A stretch of DNA of 13,626 bases from Aeromicrobium sp. (lineage in GTDB: Bacteria > Actinomycetota > Actinomycetes > Propionibacteriales > Nocardioidaceae): contig JALRKU010000124.1 of the NCBI GenBank assembly GCA_023254755.1, positions 1 through 13,626 on the forward strand, in the 5' to 3' direction. Shown here in pieces: positions 1 to 7,352 of this stretch; within the stretch, counting starts at the first letter, position 1, and every line of letters starts with the position of its first letter. Both the position numbers and the translations under genes were made by a program. The notes beneath the pieces are model-generated. The model saw only the letters and a list, made by a program, of their open reading frames with translations, had not been told where the DNA came from and ran no database searches.

Positions 1-1025
1 ATGGCCGAGCCCGCGTAGGCGAACACGAGCGTGTAGACGCTCGAGGCGATGTGGTCGCGGCCGATGCGCATGGCCGAGGCGAACAGCGAGCGGCGGGTCG
101 CGACGGGCTGCAGCGCGCGCAGCTCCCACACCGCGCTGGCCTGGGTGACGGTGACGTCGTTGAGCACGCCGAGCCCGGCGATGACCATGGTGGCGGCCGC
201 GATCGCCGAGAGGTCGAGCGTGGGGACCGTCGCGATGAGGACGCGGTCGTCCTCCGACCCGATCCCGCTGATGCTGGTCCACCCCGTCGCCAGCAGGCCG
301 ATGGAGGCGGTCGCGGCGATGCCGAACAGCGTCCCGAACAGGGCCGACGTGGTGCGGATCGAGACGCCGTGCGCGAGGTACAGCACCGCGACCATGATGA
401 CCGTCGAGCCGACCACCGCCGTCGCGAGTGGGGAGCGTCCGGCCAGCAGCGACGGGAGCACGTACTGCGTGAGGGCCAGCAGGGTGATGCCGATGCCGAC
501 GAGGGCGAACAGACCACGCCACCGGGCGATGCCGACCACGAGCAGGGCGAACACGACGGCCAGCGCGGTCATCGGCAGCCCGCGGCGGAAGTCCACGAAC
601 TCGTAGGTCGGGTCCTGGCCGTCGGGGGCGATCCGCAGCAGCCGGACGTCGTCGCCGACGTCGATGCCGGCGCGGTAGCGGGCGGAGTCCAGGTCGAACG
701 CCGCGGTGCCCTCGTCGGTGTGCGCCTCGACACGAGCGCAGTCGCCGTCGACGGTGGGGATCTCGTCGGGTCCCAGCCCCCCGCTGCCGCAGTCGAACGG
801 ACTGATCTTGGTCACGGTGGCGTCGATGCGGCTCACCCCGGCGCCGCTGTAGGGGTTCTGGTCGCGGGGCACCTCGTCGGAGCCCGGCCAGAGGTGGACC
901 ATCGCCGCCAGGGCTGCGAGCGTGATGGCCACGACGACGACCGCCAGGACGGCGGCGAGGCCCTTGCGCGGCGGGCCGACCTCGTCGGCCAGGGGTCCGT
1001 GGGCGTGCGAGTGCGAGTGGGCCAC
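1..1025 (-). CDS. YibE/F family membrane protein (C-terminus off the left edge)
   Basis: Partial gene: 341 codons are visible and the 3' end lies outside the window. It starts at GTG (1025), 17 nt after the stop of the upstream channel gene, so the two are probably co-transcribed; a weak purine-rich stretch (AGGGTGG) precedes the start. The N-terminus is His-rich (HSHSHAHG, residues 3-10), followed by a first membrane helix (about 22-44). Next comes an extracytoplasmic-looking region (about 45-148) with three Cys (C79, C96 and a DCG context), then a run of hydrophobic helices at about 149-166, 170-193, 199-219, 226-248, 268-287 and from 329. The block GVLNDVTVTQASAVWEL (286-302) and this helix layout are what I recognise as the actinobacterial YibE/F family (PF07907). 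The family's function is poorly defined; a transport role is only a guess. The His-rich start could bind a metal ion, which is inference. Confidence 0.85.
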   Translation of the reverse strand, partial: MAHSHSHAHGPLADEVGPPRKGLAAVLAVVVVAITLAALAAMVHLWPGSDEVPRDQNPYSGAGVSRIDATVTKISPFDCGSGGLGPDEIPTVDGDCARVEAHTDEGTAAFDLDSARYRAGIDVGDDVRLLRIAPDGQDPTYEFVDFRRGLPMTALAVVFALLVVGIARWRGLFALVGIGITLLALTQYVLPSLLAGRSPLATAVVGSTVIMVAVLYLAHGVSIRTTSALFGTLFGIAATASIGLLATGWTSISGIGSEDDRVLIATVPTLDLSAIAAATMVIAGLGVLNDVTVTQASAVWELRALQPVATRRSLFASAMRIGRDHIASSVYTLVFAYAGSA

Positions 1026-1042
1026 GGCACCACCCTGCCAGG

Positions 1043-2998
1043 TCAGTCCTCCGCGATCACGACGACGCGGTCGTCGGTGGTGATCGTGAACGTGGCGGAC
1101 TTGGCCGGGTTCACCACCACGCCGAACCGGGCCCCGTCCTCGGCGAGCGACGCCGACTTCACGCCGAGCGCGGTCTCGCCGCGGGCGATCGCGCCGGCGA
1201 CGATCGTCGCGAAGCTCACGTCGTCCCCGGGCTGGACGTACCACGACGCGGGCCGCAGGTAGATCTCGCTGCCCGTGTCGTCGAGCAGCTCGCGGAAGAC
1301 GGCCTCGAGGCGGGGCTCCTCCGACAGCTGGGTGACGAGCAGGCTGACGATCTCGCCGCTGACCACGACGTCGTCGACGTCGGCGACCGACGCGAGCACG
1401 CGGTTGCGGTCGTCGAGCATCTCGCTGACCACCGGGGTGGCGAGTCCTCGTGCGCGGAGGATGTCGCGCACGTGCAGCAGGGTGATCAGGGTCTTCGCGT
1501 CGGCGGCCTGGGTGGGGAGGTCGTCGGAGTAGCAGAGCACCACGACCTGGTCCAGGTCGTCGGTCACGTGCGCCTCGAGCGTCGCGCGGTCGGTCGTCGA
1601 CCCGTCGACGACGGTGACCGCCAGGTTCTGCAGCGGCGGGACGTCGTGGCGACCGATGCCGTCGAGGACCGTGAGCGTCGAGCCCGGCACCGCGTAGTGG
1701 TCCAGCTCGCGCAGCACGATGGGCGCGCGCTCGTTCCAGCCGATCACGAGCGCCTGGGTGGGCTCGTCGGGTGCAGGCACGTCGGTGCCGAGCATCGTCA
1801 GGGCCGGCTCGGTGAGCGACGGCGCCTGCCCGGACAGTGACGAGTCGTCGTCGGTCACGACGACGAGCGTGTCGTCGGCCGCGATCACCGTGTCGACCGG
1901 CGGGTTCAGCGTCGACACGCCGTTGCGCAGCACGCCCACCACGGCAGCGGTCTCGAAGGCCTGCTGCGCCTCCGCGTAGGTGCGCCCCGCGAGGGCGTGG
2001 TCGTCGAGGAAGTAGAACTCGTCGCCGTCGTAGTCCAGCAGCTCGGTGTAGACGGCCGCGGCACCGGACTGTCGCGACGTCTGCACCACGAGCTTGGCGA
2101 TGGTCTCGCGGATGTCGAGGAGCACGGTGCGGTCGGCGCCGACGAGGCGGGCTGCCTCGAGGTTCGACGGGTTGCGGATCTCGGCGACGATCCGCGGACC
2201 GTCGGGATCGGCGTGGGTGAGGGCGAGGAGCGACTTGATGACCTCGGCGTCGGGGTCGTCGGACTCCGGAGCGAGCAGCACGACCGAGCGAGCGGTGCGG
2301 TGGCTCACCAGGCGCAGGTCGTCGACGTCGATCGGCGATCCGGAACGGCAGATCAGGCGGGTCCCGCGCAGGTCCGGCACCTTCGTCCGCAGCTCGTCCT
2401 CCATCTCGACCTTGTCGCGGTCGGCCAGGATCGCGACGACCGGCTTGCGGCGGCTCTCGTTGGCCAGGCACAGCTCCGACACGATCGTGAAGATCGAGTC
2501 CGACCAGCCCAGGATCACGGTGTGGTCGGACTCCAGGACGATCGACCGGCCGCGACGGAGCTCGGCCAGCTTCTCGTCGATGCCCGCGGCGATCACGCCG
2601 ATCAGGGCGCTGATGATGAACAGGCCGGCGATCGTCAGCAGCAGACTGGTCAGCAGGAACCCCCACGGCCCGGTGTCGCCTCCGATGTACCCGGGGTCGA
2701 GGGCGTGCAGGAAGGTGTCGAAGAGCTCGTGCCCGAACCCGTCGCCGGTGTTGGGCGGTGCGCTGCGCAGGCGGAGCGCGGTGATGACGACCGCGAACAC
2801 CACGGTCAGCGCGAGGGTCGCGACGGTCAGCCAGGCGATCAGCGCAGGTGTCCCGCGGGCCATGCTGTTGTCGAACAGGTACCGCAGGCGGTCGCCGAGC
2901 CCCGAGCGCGGGGTCGCCGCTCGGCGCGACGACGTGGCGGTGGACTCCCTGACCGCCCTGGCGGTGCGCTGCCTCAGCTGCTGTCCCGTGCGCGCCAT
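1043..2998 (-). CDS. CASTOR/POLLUX-like ion channel with two RCK-like domains
   Basis: A 651-aa protein. Residues 51-75 form a membrane helix. A pore-like region follows (about 92-140) with LDPGYIGGDTGPWGF leading into a second long hydrophobic helix. The cytoplasmic part opens with HTVILGWSDSIFTIVSEL (159-176), a hallmark of the plant CASTOR/POLLUX (DMI1) family and its bacterial relatives (PF06241). A second nucleotide-binding-like fold begins at QALVIGWNERAPIVLREL in the C-terminal half, so the protein has the tandem RCK-type gating layout of this family. In plants these are nuclear-envelope cation channels; the bacterial ions and ligands are not well established. The ATG at 2998 is chosen because AGGAGG sits 4 nt upstream. 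The open frame extends further upstream, but that part lies over the ABC-F gene and is low-complexity. The YibE/F gene follows after 17 nt. Confidence 0.9.
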   Translation of the reverse strand: MARTGQQLRQRTARAVRESTATSSRRAATPRSGLGDRLRYLFDNSMARGTPALIAWLTVATLALTVVFAVVITALRLRSAPPNTGDGFGHELFDTFLHALDPGYIGGDTGPWGFLLTSLLLTIAGLFIISALIGVIAAGIDEKLAELRRGRSIVLESDHTVILGWSDSIFTIVSELCLANESRRKPVVAILADRDKVEMEDELRTKVPDLRGTRLICRSGSPIDVDDLRLVSHRTARSVVLLAPESDDPDAEVIKSLLALTHADPDGPRIVAEIRNPSNLEAARLVGADRTVLLDIRETIAKLVVQTSRQSGAAAVYTELLDYDGDEFYFLDDHALAGRTYAEAQQAFETAAVVGVLRNGVSTLNPPVDTVIAADDTLVVVTDDDSSLSGQAPSLTEPALTMLGTDVPAPDEPTQALVIGWNERAPIVLRELDHYAVPGSTLTVLDGIGRHDVPPLQNLAVTVVDGSTTDRATLEAHVTDDLDQVVVLCYSDDLPTQAADAKTLITLLHVRDILRARGLATPVVSEMLDDRNRVLASVADVDDVVVSGEIVSLLVTQLSEEPRLEAVFRELLDDTGSEIYLRPASWYVQPGDDVSFATIVAGAIARGETALGVKSASLAEDGARFGVVVNPAKSATFTITTDDRVVVIAED

Positions 2999-3000
2999 CT

Positions 3001-3008
3001 CTCCTCCT
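3001..3008 (-). promoter_or_regulatory. Strong Shine-Dalgarno of the CASTOR/POLLUX-like channel gene
   Basis: Read leftward, the sequence is AGGAGGAG immediately before the ATG at 2998. The AGGAGG core is separated from the start codon by 4 nt. It is the strongest ribosome binding site in the window, and it decides the start against the longer open frame. Confidence 0.8.
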
Positions 3009-3098
3009 GCCGGCGACGGGGAAGGCCTCGGCCGCCACCACGCATTGTCGCGGCGCGATGGCGCCCCCGTCCCTGGAACGTGCGGATCCGTCGCGCGC

Positions 3099-4712
3099 TC
3101 AGCCGGTCGTCCCGGCGCCGGGCGGCGGGGGGTCCACGTGGTCGATCGCGAACCGCCGGTCGAGACCGAGGTCGTCCAGGAAGCGGTCGTCGTGACTGAC
3201 GACCAGCAGCGCACCGCGATACCCGGCCAGGGCCTCGACGAGGTGCGCGGTGCTCACCAGGTCCAGGTTGTTGGTCGGCTCGTCCAGCAGCAGCAGCTGG
3301 GGTGCGGGTTCTGCGTGCAGGACGCAGCCGAGCGTCGCTCGCAGCCGCTCGCCGCCGGACAGCGAGCCCACGGGCTGGTCCGCCCGGCGGGCGCGGAACA
3401 GCAGTCGGGCGAGGGCGGACCGCAGCTCGGTCTCCGACATCGACGGCGCGGCGCGGCGCAGGTTGTCGACCACGCTGAGGCTCGGATCGAGCAGATCCAG
3501 GCGCTGCGGCAGGTGACGGGCCGGGACGCGCAGCCGCACCTCGCCCTCGACCGGCGCGAGGAGACCGACCGCGGTCCTCAGCAGGGTCGTCTTGCCGCTG
3601 CCGTTGCGGCCCGTGATCGCGACGCGCTCGGGTCCGCGCACGTCGAGGTCGACGACCGTGTCGACGTGCGCCAGCCGCACTCCCTCCATCGTCAGCACCA
3701 CGCGGCTCGACGGGACCTCGGTCGCGGGCAGGTCGAGGCGCACCTCGCGGTCGTCGCGCAGCCGCCCCTCGGCGTCCTCGAGTCGCGACCGCGCGTCGCT
3801 GACGTCGCCCTGGTGCTGGCCCCGCAGCCGGGCGGCCGACTCCTGGGCGGCGCGCTTGCGGTTGCCCATGACGATCTTGGGCTCGCGCTTCTGCTCGGAC
3901 ATCTTCTGCCCGTAGCGTTTGCGGCGAGCGAGCTTGACCTCGGCCTCGGCGAGCTCGCGGCGCTGCTTGCGCAGGTCCTGCTCGGCGTCGCGCACGTCGC
4001 GCTCGGCCGCCTCCTGCTCGGCGTCGACCGCGGCCCGGTAGTCGTCGTAGGTCCCGCTGAACCAGCGCACGCGCCCGTCGCGGACCTCGCCGACCTGGTC
4101 GACGTGGTCGAGCAGCTGGCGGTCGTGGCTCGCGACGAGCAGCAGGCCGCGGAAGCCGTCGACGACCTCGACCAGGCGTTCTCGGGCGACGCCGTCGAGG
4201 TTGTTGGTGGGCTCGTCGAGCAGCAGCACGTCGGGGCGGCCGAGCAGTCGCGCACCGAGCGACAGCATGACGAGCTCGCCGCCGGACAGGCCGTCGGTCG
4301 TCCGGTCCAGCGTCAGCCGGTCGAGGCCGAGGCGACCCAGGACCACGCCGGCGCGGTCCTCGACGTCCCAGTCGTCACCGACGGTCTCGTAGTGGACGAT
4401 GTCGGTGCTGCCGGACTCGACGGCGCGCAGCGCCGCCAGCACGGACGACACGCCGAGCACGTCGGCCACGGTCCGCTCGTCGCCGGTCAGCGGGTCCTGC
4501 GGCAGGTACGCCAGCGTGCCCGGTGTCGAGACGGTGCCCGACGTGGGGGAGAGGTCGCCGGCGACGAGGCGCAGCAGCGTCGACTTGCCGCTGCCGTTCG
4601 CCCCCACGAGGGCATGTCGTCCGGGGCCGAGGTCGGCCGAGACCCGGTCGACGACGGTCGTGCCGTCGGGCCAGGTGAGGGTGAGGTCGTGAAGGGACAG
4701 GGATGCGCGCAC
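3099..4712 (-). CDS. ABC-F family ATPase (tandem ABC domains)
   Basis: A 537-aa protein with two ATP-binding cassettes and no membrane helix, as in the ABC-F group of ribosome-associated ATPases. First cassette: Walker A GANGSGKS (37-44), signature LSGGE (142-146), Walker B with EPTNNLD (162-173), switch His in SHD (196). A charged linker, about 220-335, rich in Arg, Glu and Lys and likely coiled-coil, is the position of the ABC-F P-site tRNA interaction motif. Second cassette: Walker A GRNGSGKT (368-375), signature LSGGE (451-455), Walker B with EPTNNLD (473-484), switch His 507. All catalytic residues are intact. The start is a GTG at 4712 with no clear Shine-Dalgarno. ABC-F proteins act in translation or give ribosome-protection antibiotic resistance; which applies here cannot be read from sequence alone. 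A 100-bp gap separates it from the downstream channel gene, so co-transcription is possible but not shown. Confidence 0.93.
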   Translation of the reverse strand: MRASLSLHDLTLTWPDGTTVVDRVSADLGPGRHALVGANGSGKSTLLRLVAGDLSPTSGTVSTPGTLAYLPQDPLTGDERTVADVLGVSSVLAALRAVESGSTDIVHYETVGDDWDVEDRAGVVLGRLGLDRLTLDRTTDGLSGGELVMLSLGARLLGRPDVLLLDEPTNNLDGVARERLVEVVDGFRGLLLVASHDRQLLDHVDQVGEVRDGRVRWFSGTYDDYRAAVDAEQEAAERDVRDAEQDLRKQRRELAEAEVKLARRKRYGQKMSEQKREPKIVMGNRKRAAQESAARLRGQHQGDVSDARSRLEDAEGRLRDDREVRLDLPATEVPSSRVVLTMEGVRLAHVDTVVDLDVRGPERVAITGRNGSGKTTLLRTAVGLLAPVEGEVRLRVPARHLPQRLDLLDPSLSVVDNLRRAAPSMSETELRSALARLLFRARRADQPVGSLSGGERLRATLGCVLHAEPAPQLLLLDEPTNNLDLVSTAHLVEALAGYRGALLVVSHDDRFLDDLGLDRRFAIDHVDPPPPGAGTTG

Positions 4713-4861
4713 GCGAGCTCAGGGTGAGGTTCGAGGGTGTGCCGGAGCCGCGCGGACGCGCTGGCTCGACGGCCGGTCGGACCTCAGAGCTTCATGGTGC
4801 GGGCGGACCTCCACCTCGGGGACGATGCGCGACCAGTCTAGCCGGGAGTAGGTTCGGCGCC
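4713..4861. promoter_or_regulatory. Divergent intergenic region, ABC-F gene / 68-aa gene
   Basis: A 149-bp region between two divergent starts. On the rightward strand TAGGTT (4849-4854) lies 7 nt before the ATG at 4862. On the leftward strand a TANNNT hexamer (TAGACT, 4840-4835) could serve the ABC-F gene and would give a transcript leader of roughly 115 nt. Within that leader is a four-codon reading frame, ATG AAG CTC TGA (4795-4784, leftward). No convincing -35 boxes or strong terminator hairpins were seen. Confidence 0.4.
4849..4854 (+). promoter_or_regulatory. Candidate -10 hexamer (TAGGTT) for a leaderless 68-aa gene
   Basis: TAGGTT is followed by 7 nt and then the ATG at 4862. The spacing puts transcription start at or next to the start codon, the usual geometry of leaderless genes in Actinobacteria. 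No Shine-Dalgarno lies within the usual distance, which fits. No clear -35 is visible. Confidence 0.5.
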
Positions 4862-5068
4862 ATGAGCGTGATCCACTTCGCCTCCGAGGCCGACTCGGTC
4901 GAGCTGGTCAAGGCGCTGGCCGACGAGGGCTACCGCACCGACCTCGCGCCGGGCGACCTCGACGCCGCGCCCGTCGTGCTCACCGTGGAGCCGTTCGACG
5001 ACCGCGTCGTCGAGATGGTCGACGTCTACGGCGGCTGGATCCCCGGCGACACCCAGCTGCCCGACTGA
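4862..5068 (+). CDS. Small hypothetical protein, 68 aa
   Basis: I do not recognise a named family. The 68-aa product is acidic and soluble, beginning MSVIHFASEADSVELVKALA and ending in a conserved-looking tail, VDVYGGWIPGDTQLPD. Alternating hydrophobic positions suggest a small alpha/beta fold; there is no signal peptide or membrane helix. The ATG at 4862 is preferred over the in-frame start at 4703 because the upstream extension overlaps the start of the ABC-F gene on the other strand and is low-complexity, and because a TANNNT hexamer sits 7 nt before 4862. It stands alone: divergent from the ABC-F gene and convergent with the peptidase gene, with hairpins just after its stop. Codon use is typical of the neighbours, which supports a real gene. 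Confidence 0.72.
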   Translation: MSVIHFASEADSVELVKALADEGYRTDLAPGDLDAAPVVLTVEPFDDRVVEMVDVYGGWIPGDTQLPD

Positions 5069-5095
5069 CCGCTCCGGCCTCGTTGGCCTCTTTGG

Positions 5096-5131
5096 TCCCC
5101 AGTTTCACACGCTGCCGTGGGAAACCGGGGA
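5096..5131. terminator. Hairpin between convergent genes (terminator-like)
   Basis: Arms 5096-5111 and 5116-5131 pair at 14 of 16 positions around a CTGC loop (TCCCC.GTTTC.CACG against CGTG.GAAAC.GGGGA). It lies 28 nt after the stop of the 68-aa gene and about 44 nt from the stop of the convergent peptidase gene, so it could terminate both. No T-run follows on either side, which is common in high-GC Actinobacteria. Its right arm overlaps the left arm of the next hairpin. Confidence 0.65.
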
Positions 5132-5168
5132 TGACGACAACCAGCTGGTTGATGTCACGCGTGGTTTC
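5121..5168. terminator. Second, overlapping interrupted palindrome between convergent genes
   Basis: Symmetric about 5144.5. GAAACC (5121-5126) pairs with GGTTTC (5163-5168), TGAC (5132-5135) with GTCA (5154-5157), and the centre CAACCAGCTGGTTG (5138-5151) is a perfect 14-bp palindrome. It uses 5121-5131, which is also the right arm of the preceding hairpin, so the two folds exclude each other. Read from the peptidase gene it begins shortly after the stop codon, as expected for a terminator of that gene. A role as a protein-binding dyad is also possible. Confidence 0.55.
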
Positions 5169-5177
5169 TTGATGTCA
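5149..5177 (-). repeat. Direct repeat TGACATCAA starting at the peptidase stop codon
   Basis: Read leftward, TGACATCAA occurs at 5177-5169, where the TGA is the stop codon of the peptidase gene, and again at 5157-5149, a 20-bp period. The second copy lies inside the interrupted palindrome. This resembles, on a smaller scale, the repeat that starts on the GNAT stop codon at 12432. Confidence 0.6.
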
Positions 5178-7271
5178 GGACCCGTGCGGCTCGAGGTGCA
5201 GGTGCTGCTTGAGGAAGTCGACCTGGAGCAGCTTGAGGTTCTCGGCGACCTCCTCCTGCGGGGTCATGTGGGTGACCCCGGACAGCGGGAGCACGGTGTG
5301 CGGTCGGCCCGCCGCGAGCAGTGCTGACGAGAGCCGGAGGGTGTGCGCGGCCACGACGTTGTCGTCGGCGAGCCCGTGGATCAGCATCAGCGGGCGCTCG
5401 AGGGCCGGTGCGAGCGGGAGCAGGGAGTTCGCGTCGTAGACGTCGGGCCGCTCGGCGGGGTCGCCGAGGTAGCGCTCGGTGTACGTCGTGTCGTAGAGCC
5501 GCCATTCCGTGACCGGGGCCCCGGCGACGGCCGCGTGGAACACGTCGGGCCGCTGGAGCACCGCCAAGGCGGCGAGGTAGCCGCCGTACGACCAGCCGGT
5601 GATGCCCACCCGCGAGGTGTCGACGTCGTCGGGGAACTCGGCCGCGACCGCGGTGAGCGCGTCGACCTGGTCCTGCAGCGTCACGCCCGCGAAGTCGTGC
5701 AGGATCGCGCGCTCCCACGCGTGGTCGCGCCCGGGGGTGCCGCGGCCGTCGGCGACGACGACGCCGAAGCCCTGGTCGGCGAGCCACTGCGGCTCCAGGA
5801 CCATGCGGGCCGACGCCAGGACGCGCTGCGCGTGCGGTCCGCCGTACGGGTCCATCAGCACCGGCAGCCGTCGGGACCCGGGACGGTGGTCGCGCGGGAA
5901 CAGCACGGCGGTGCTCAGCCCGTGCGGCCCCGTGCGCAGCAGCGTCACGCGCGGCTCGAACGGCGGCTCCTCGGAGACCCCACGGATCACCGACGGGTCG
6001 ACGTCCTCGCGGTGGACCGTGACACTCGTGCCGACCGCGTCGAGGGTCGACCGAAGCACGACCGTCGTGCCACCGCCGATCACCGCGCCGTGCACGGCCT
6101 GGCCGCTCGTGACCTCGGTGAACGAGCCGTCGAAGCCGATCCGCACGACCTGCACCTCGGTCGGCTCGCTCGACGCGGTCACCACGACGCAGTCGTCGAA
6201 CGCGTCGACCAGACCGCGCACCTGCCAGTCGTCGGGTCCGATCGGCGCGCCGTCGAGCGCGACACGACGGCGACCGTCGAGGTCCTCGACCGTCACCAGG
6301 CGTCCGCCGTCGACCAGCCGTGGCGCCGACGAGAGCTCGACCCACGCGTCGTCGCCGAGCTCGCGCAGCACCTGCGTCGCGCCCGTCGCCGGGTCGACCG
6401 TCAGGACCTGCGACGACCGCTGGTCGCGGCTGAGCACCTGGACGACCGGGTCGCCGTGCCGCGTCCAGGACACGCGCGCCAGGTACTCGAACGCCGCCCG
6501 GTCCCACTGGACCTCGGTGCGCCCGCCGTCGAGGCCGACGAGCCACAGGGACACGTCGGGGTTCGGCGTGCCGGCCGCGGGGTAGCGCTGGGCGACCGGC
6601 TCACGGTCGGGGTTCGCGGGGTCGGCGACGTGCCAGACCTGGACCGGTGACTCGTCGGTGCGCTGGACCAGGAGGCGGGTGCCGTCGGGTGACCACCAGA
6701 AGCCGCGGTAGCGGTCCATCTCCTCGGCGGCCAGGAAGTCGGCCTGCCCCCACGTGACGTGGTCGCCGTCGGGCTCGACCAGCGCGGTGTCGCCGGACCC
6801 GTCCACCCCGACGACGCGCAGGGCTCCCGCCGACGCGTAGGCGATGCGGCGGCCGGTGGGGTCGAGGTGCGGGTCGATCACGGCGGCCGACCCGTCGGTC
6901 AGGGCCCTGGTCGAGCAGACGCCCAGGTGCGTGGCCCACAGCCGCCCCGACAGGGCGAAGCAGGCCCAGCGGCCCGTGTCGTCGACGTCGTAGCCCACGA
7001 TCCCGCCCGCCGACTCGCGCGAGCGCTCGCGGCGGGACCGCTCCTCGGGCGACAGCTCCTCGTCGCCGTCGAGCAGCGCGTCGGGATCGACCAGCAGCGT
7101 CTCGGCCCCGCTCTCGACGTCGAGCTCCCAGAGCCGACCGGTGCGGGTGACGCCGTCGGGGGTGCGCACGAAGCGCACGGTGCGGCCGTCGGGCGACACC
7201 GTGAGGTTGCGGGGGATCCCGAGGGTGAAACGCAGGGTGCGGGCGGCCAGTCGCGGGTACGAGACGCTCAT
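5175..7271 (-). CDS. Dipeptidyl-peptidase IV-like serine peptidase (family S9B)
   Basis: A 698-aa protein with an N-terminal beta-propeller (about 20-440) and a C-terminal alpha/beta-hydrolase domain (about 445-698). The catalytic Ser561 is in GWSYGG, Asp636 in HGLADDNV and His668 in GVTHMTP; Tyr476 in MDPYGGPH matches the oxyanion Tyr of DPP4. The propeller carries AAEEMDRYRGFWWSPDG (181-197), whose Glu183-Glu184 pair corresponds to the double Glu that holds the substrate amino terminus in DPP IV. That makes an exopeptidase releasing X-Pro or X-Ala dipeptides more likely than an oligopeptidase. No signal peptide is visible, so it is probably cytoplasmic and used in peptide turnover. The start is ATG 7271; an in-frame GTG two codons upstream (7277) is an alternative. 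A longer frame runs upstream but crosses mshB on the other strand and is rejected. Confidence 0.92.
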   Translation of the reverse strand: MSVSYPRLAARTLRFTLGIPRNLTVSPDGRTVRFVRTPDGVTRTGRLWELDVESGAETLLVDPDALLDGDEELSPEERSRRERSRESAGGIVGYDVDDTGRWACFALSGRLWATHLGVCSTRALTDGSAAVIDPHLDPTGRRIAYASAGALRVVGVDGSGDTALVEPDGDHVTWGQADFLAAEEMDRYRGFWWSPDGTRLLVQRTDESPVQVWHVADPANPDREPVAQRYPAAGTPNPDVSLWLVGLDGGRTEVQWDRAAFEYLARVSWTRHGDPVVQVLSRDQRSSQVLTVDPATGATQVLRELGDDAWVELSSAPRLVDGGRLVTVEDLDGRRRVALDGAPIGPDDWQVRGLVDAFDDCVVVTASSEPTEVQVVRIGFDGSFTEVTSGQAVHGAVIGGGTTVVLRSTLDAVGTSVTVHREDVDPSVIRGVSEEPPFEPRVTLLRTGPHGLSTAVLFPRDHRPGSRRLPVLMDPYGGPHAQRVLASARMVLEPQWLADQGFGVVVADGRGTPGRDHAWERAILHDFAGVTLQDQVDALTAVAAEFPDDVDTSRVGITGWSYGGYLAALAVLQRPDVFHAAVAGAPVTEWRLYDTTYTERYLGDPAERPDVYDANSLLPLAPALERPLMLIHGLADDNVVAAHTLRLSSALLAAGRPHTVLPLSGVTHMTPQEEVAENLKLLQVDFLKQHLHLEPHGS

Positions 7272-7340
7272 GCCCACGATCCAACCACCTCGGCCCGCCG
7301 GCCCGGGAACCACGAGGCGCTTGGCGTCGTCGTGCGTCAG

Positions 7341-7346
7341 TACGCT
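7341..7346 (+). promoter_or_regulatory. Candidate -10 hexamer (TACGCT) upstream of mshB
   Basis: TACGCT is followed by 6 nt and the ATG of mshB at 7353, leaderless geometry. The GGAG just before the ATG is only 2 nt away, too close for a normal Shine-Dalgarno. This would be the main promoter of the five-gene operon. The divergent peptidase start is 82 bp away. Confidence 0.5.
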
Positions 7347-7352
7347 GGAGCC

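Noticed and set aside
2999..3214. 72-codon upstream extension of the channel gene
   Set aside because: Runs over the ABC-F 3' end, is low-complexity, and the ATG at 2998 has an excellent Shine-Dalgarno.
2094..4727. Very long rightward open frame (877 codons) opposite the channel and ABC-F genes
   Set aside because: Antisense shadow of two well-recognised genes; low-complexity, Arg/Ser-rich with no domain, a common effect of high GC.
4749..4767. Short GC-rich hairpin upstream of the ABC-F gene
   Set aside because: Stem of about 8 bp with a bulge and a 2-nt loop in very GC-rich DNA; not distinguishable from chance.
4703..4861. 53-codon upstream extension of the 68-aa gene
   Set aside because: Overlaps the ABC-F start and the divergent promoter region; no family-like sequence.
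5343..6650. Long rightward open frame opposite the peptidase gene
   Set aside because: The leftward peptidase has a complete catalytic triad and the DPP IV Glu-Glu motif; the opposite frame has no recognisable domain.
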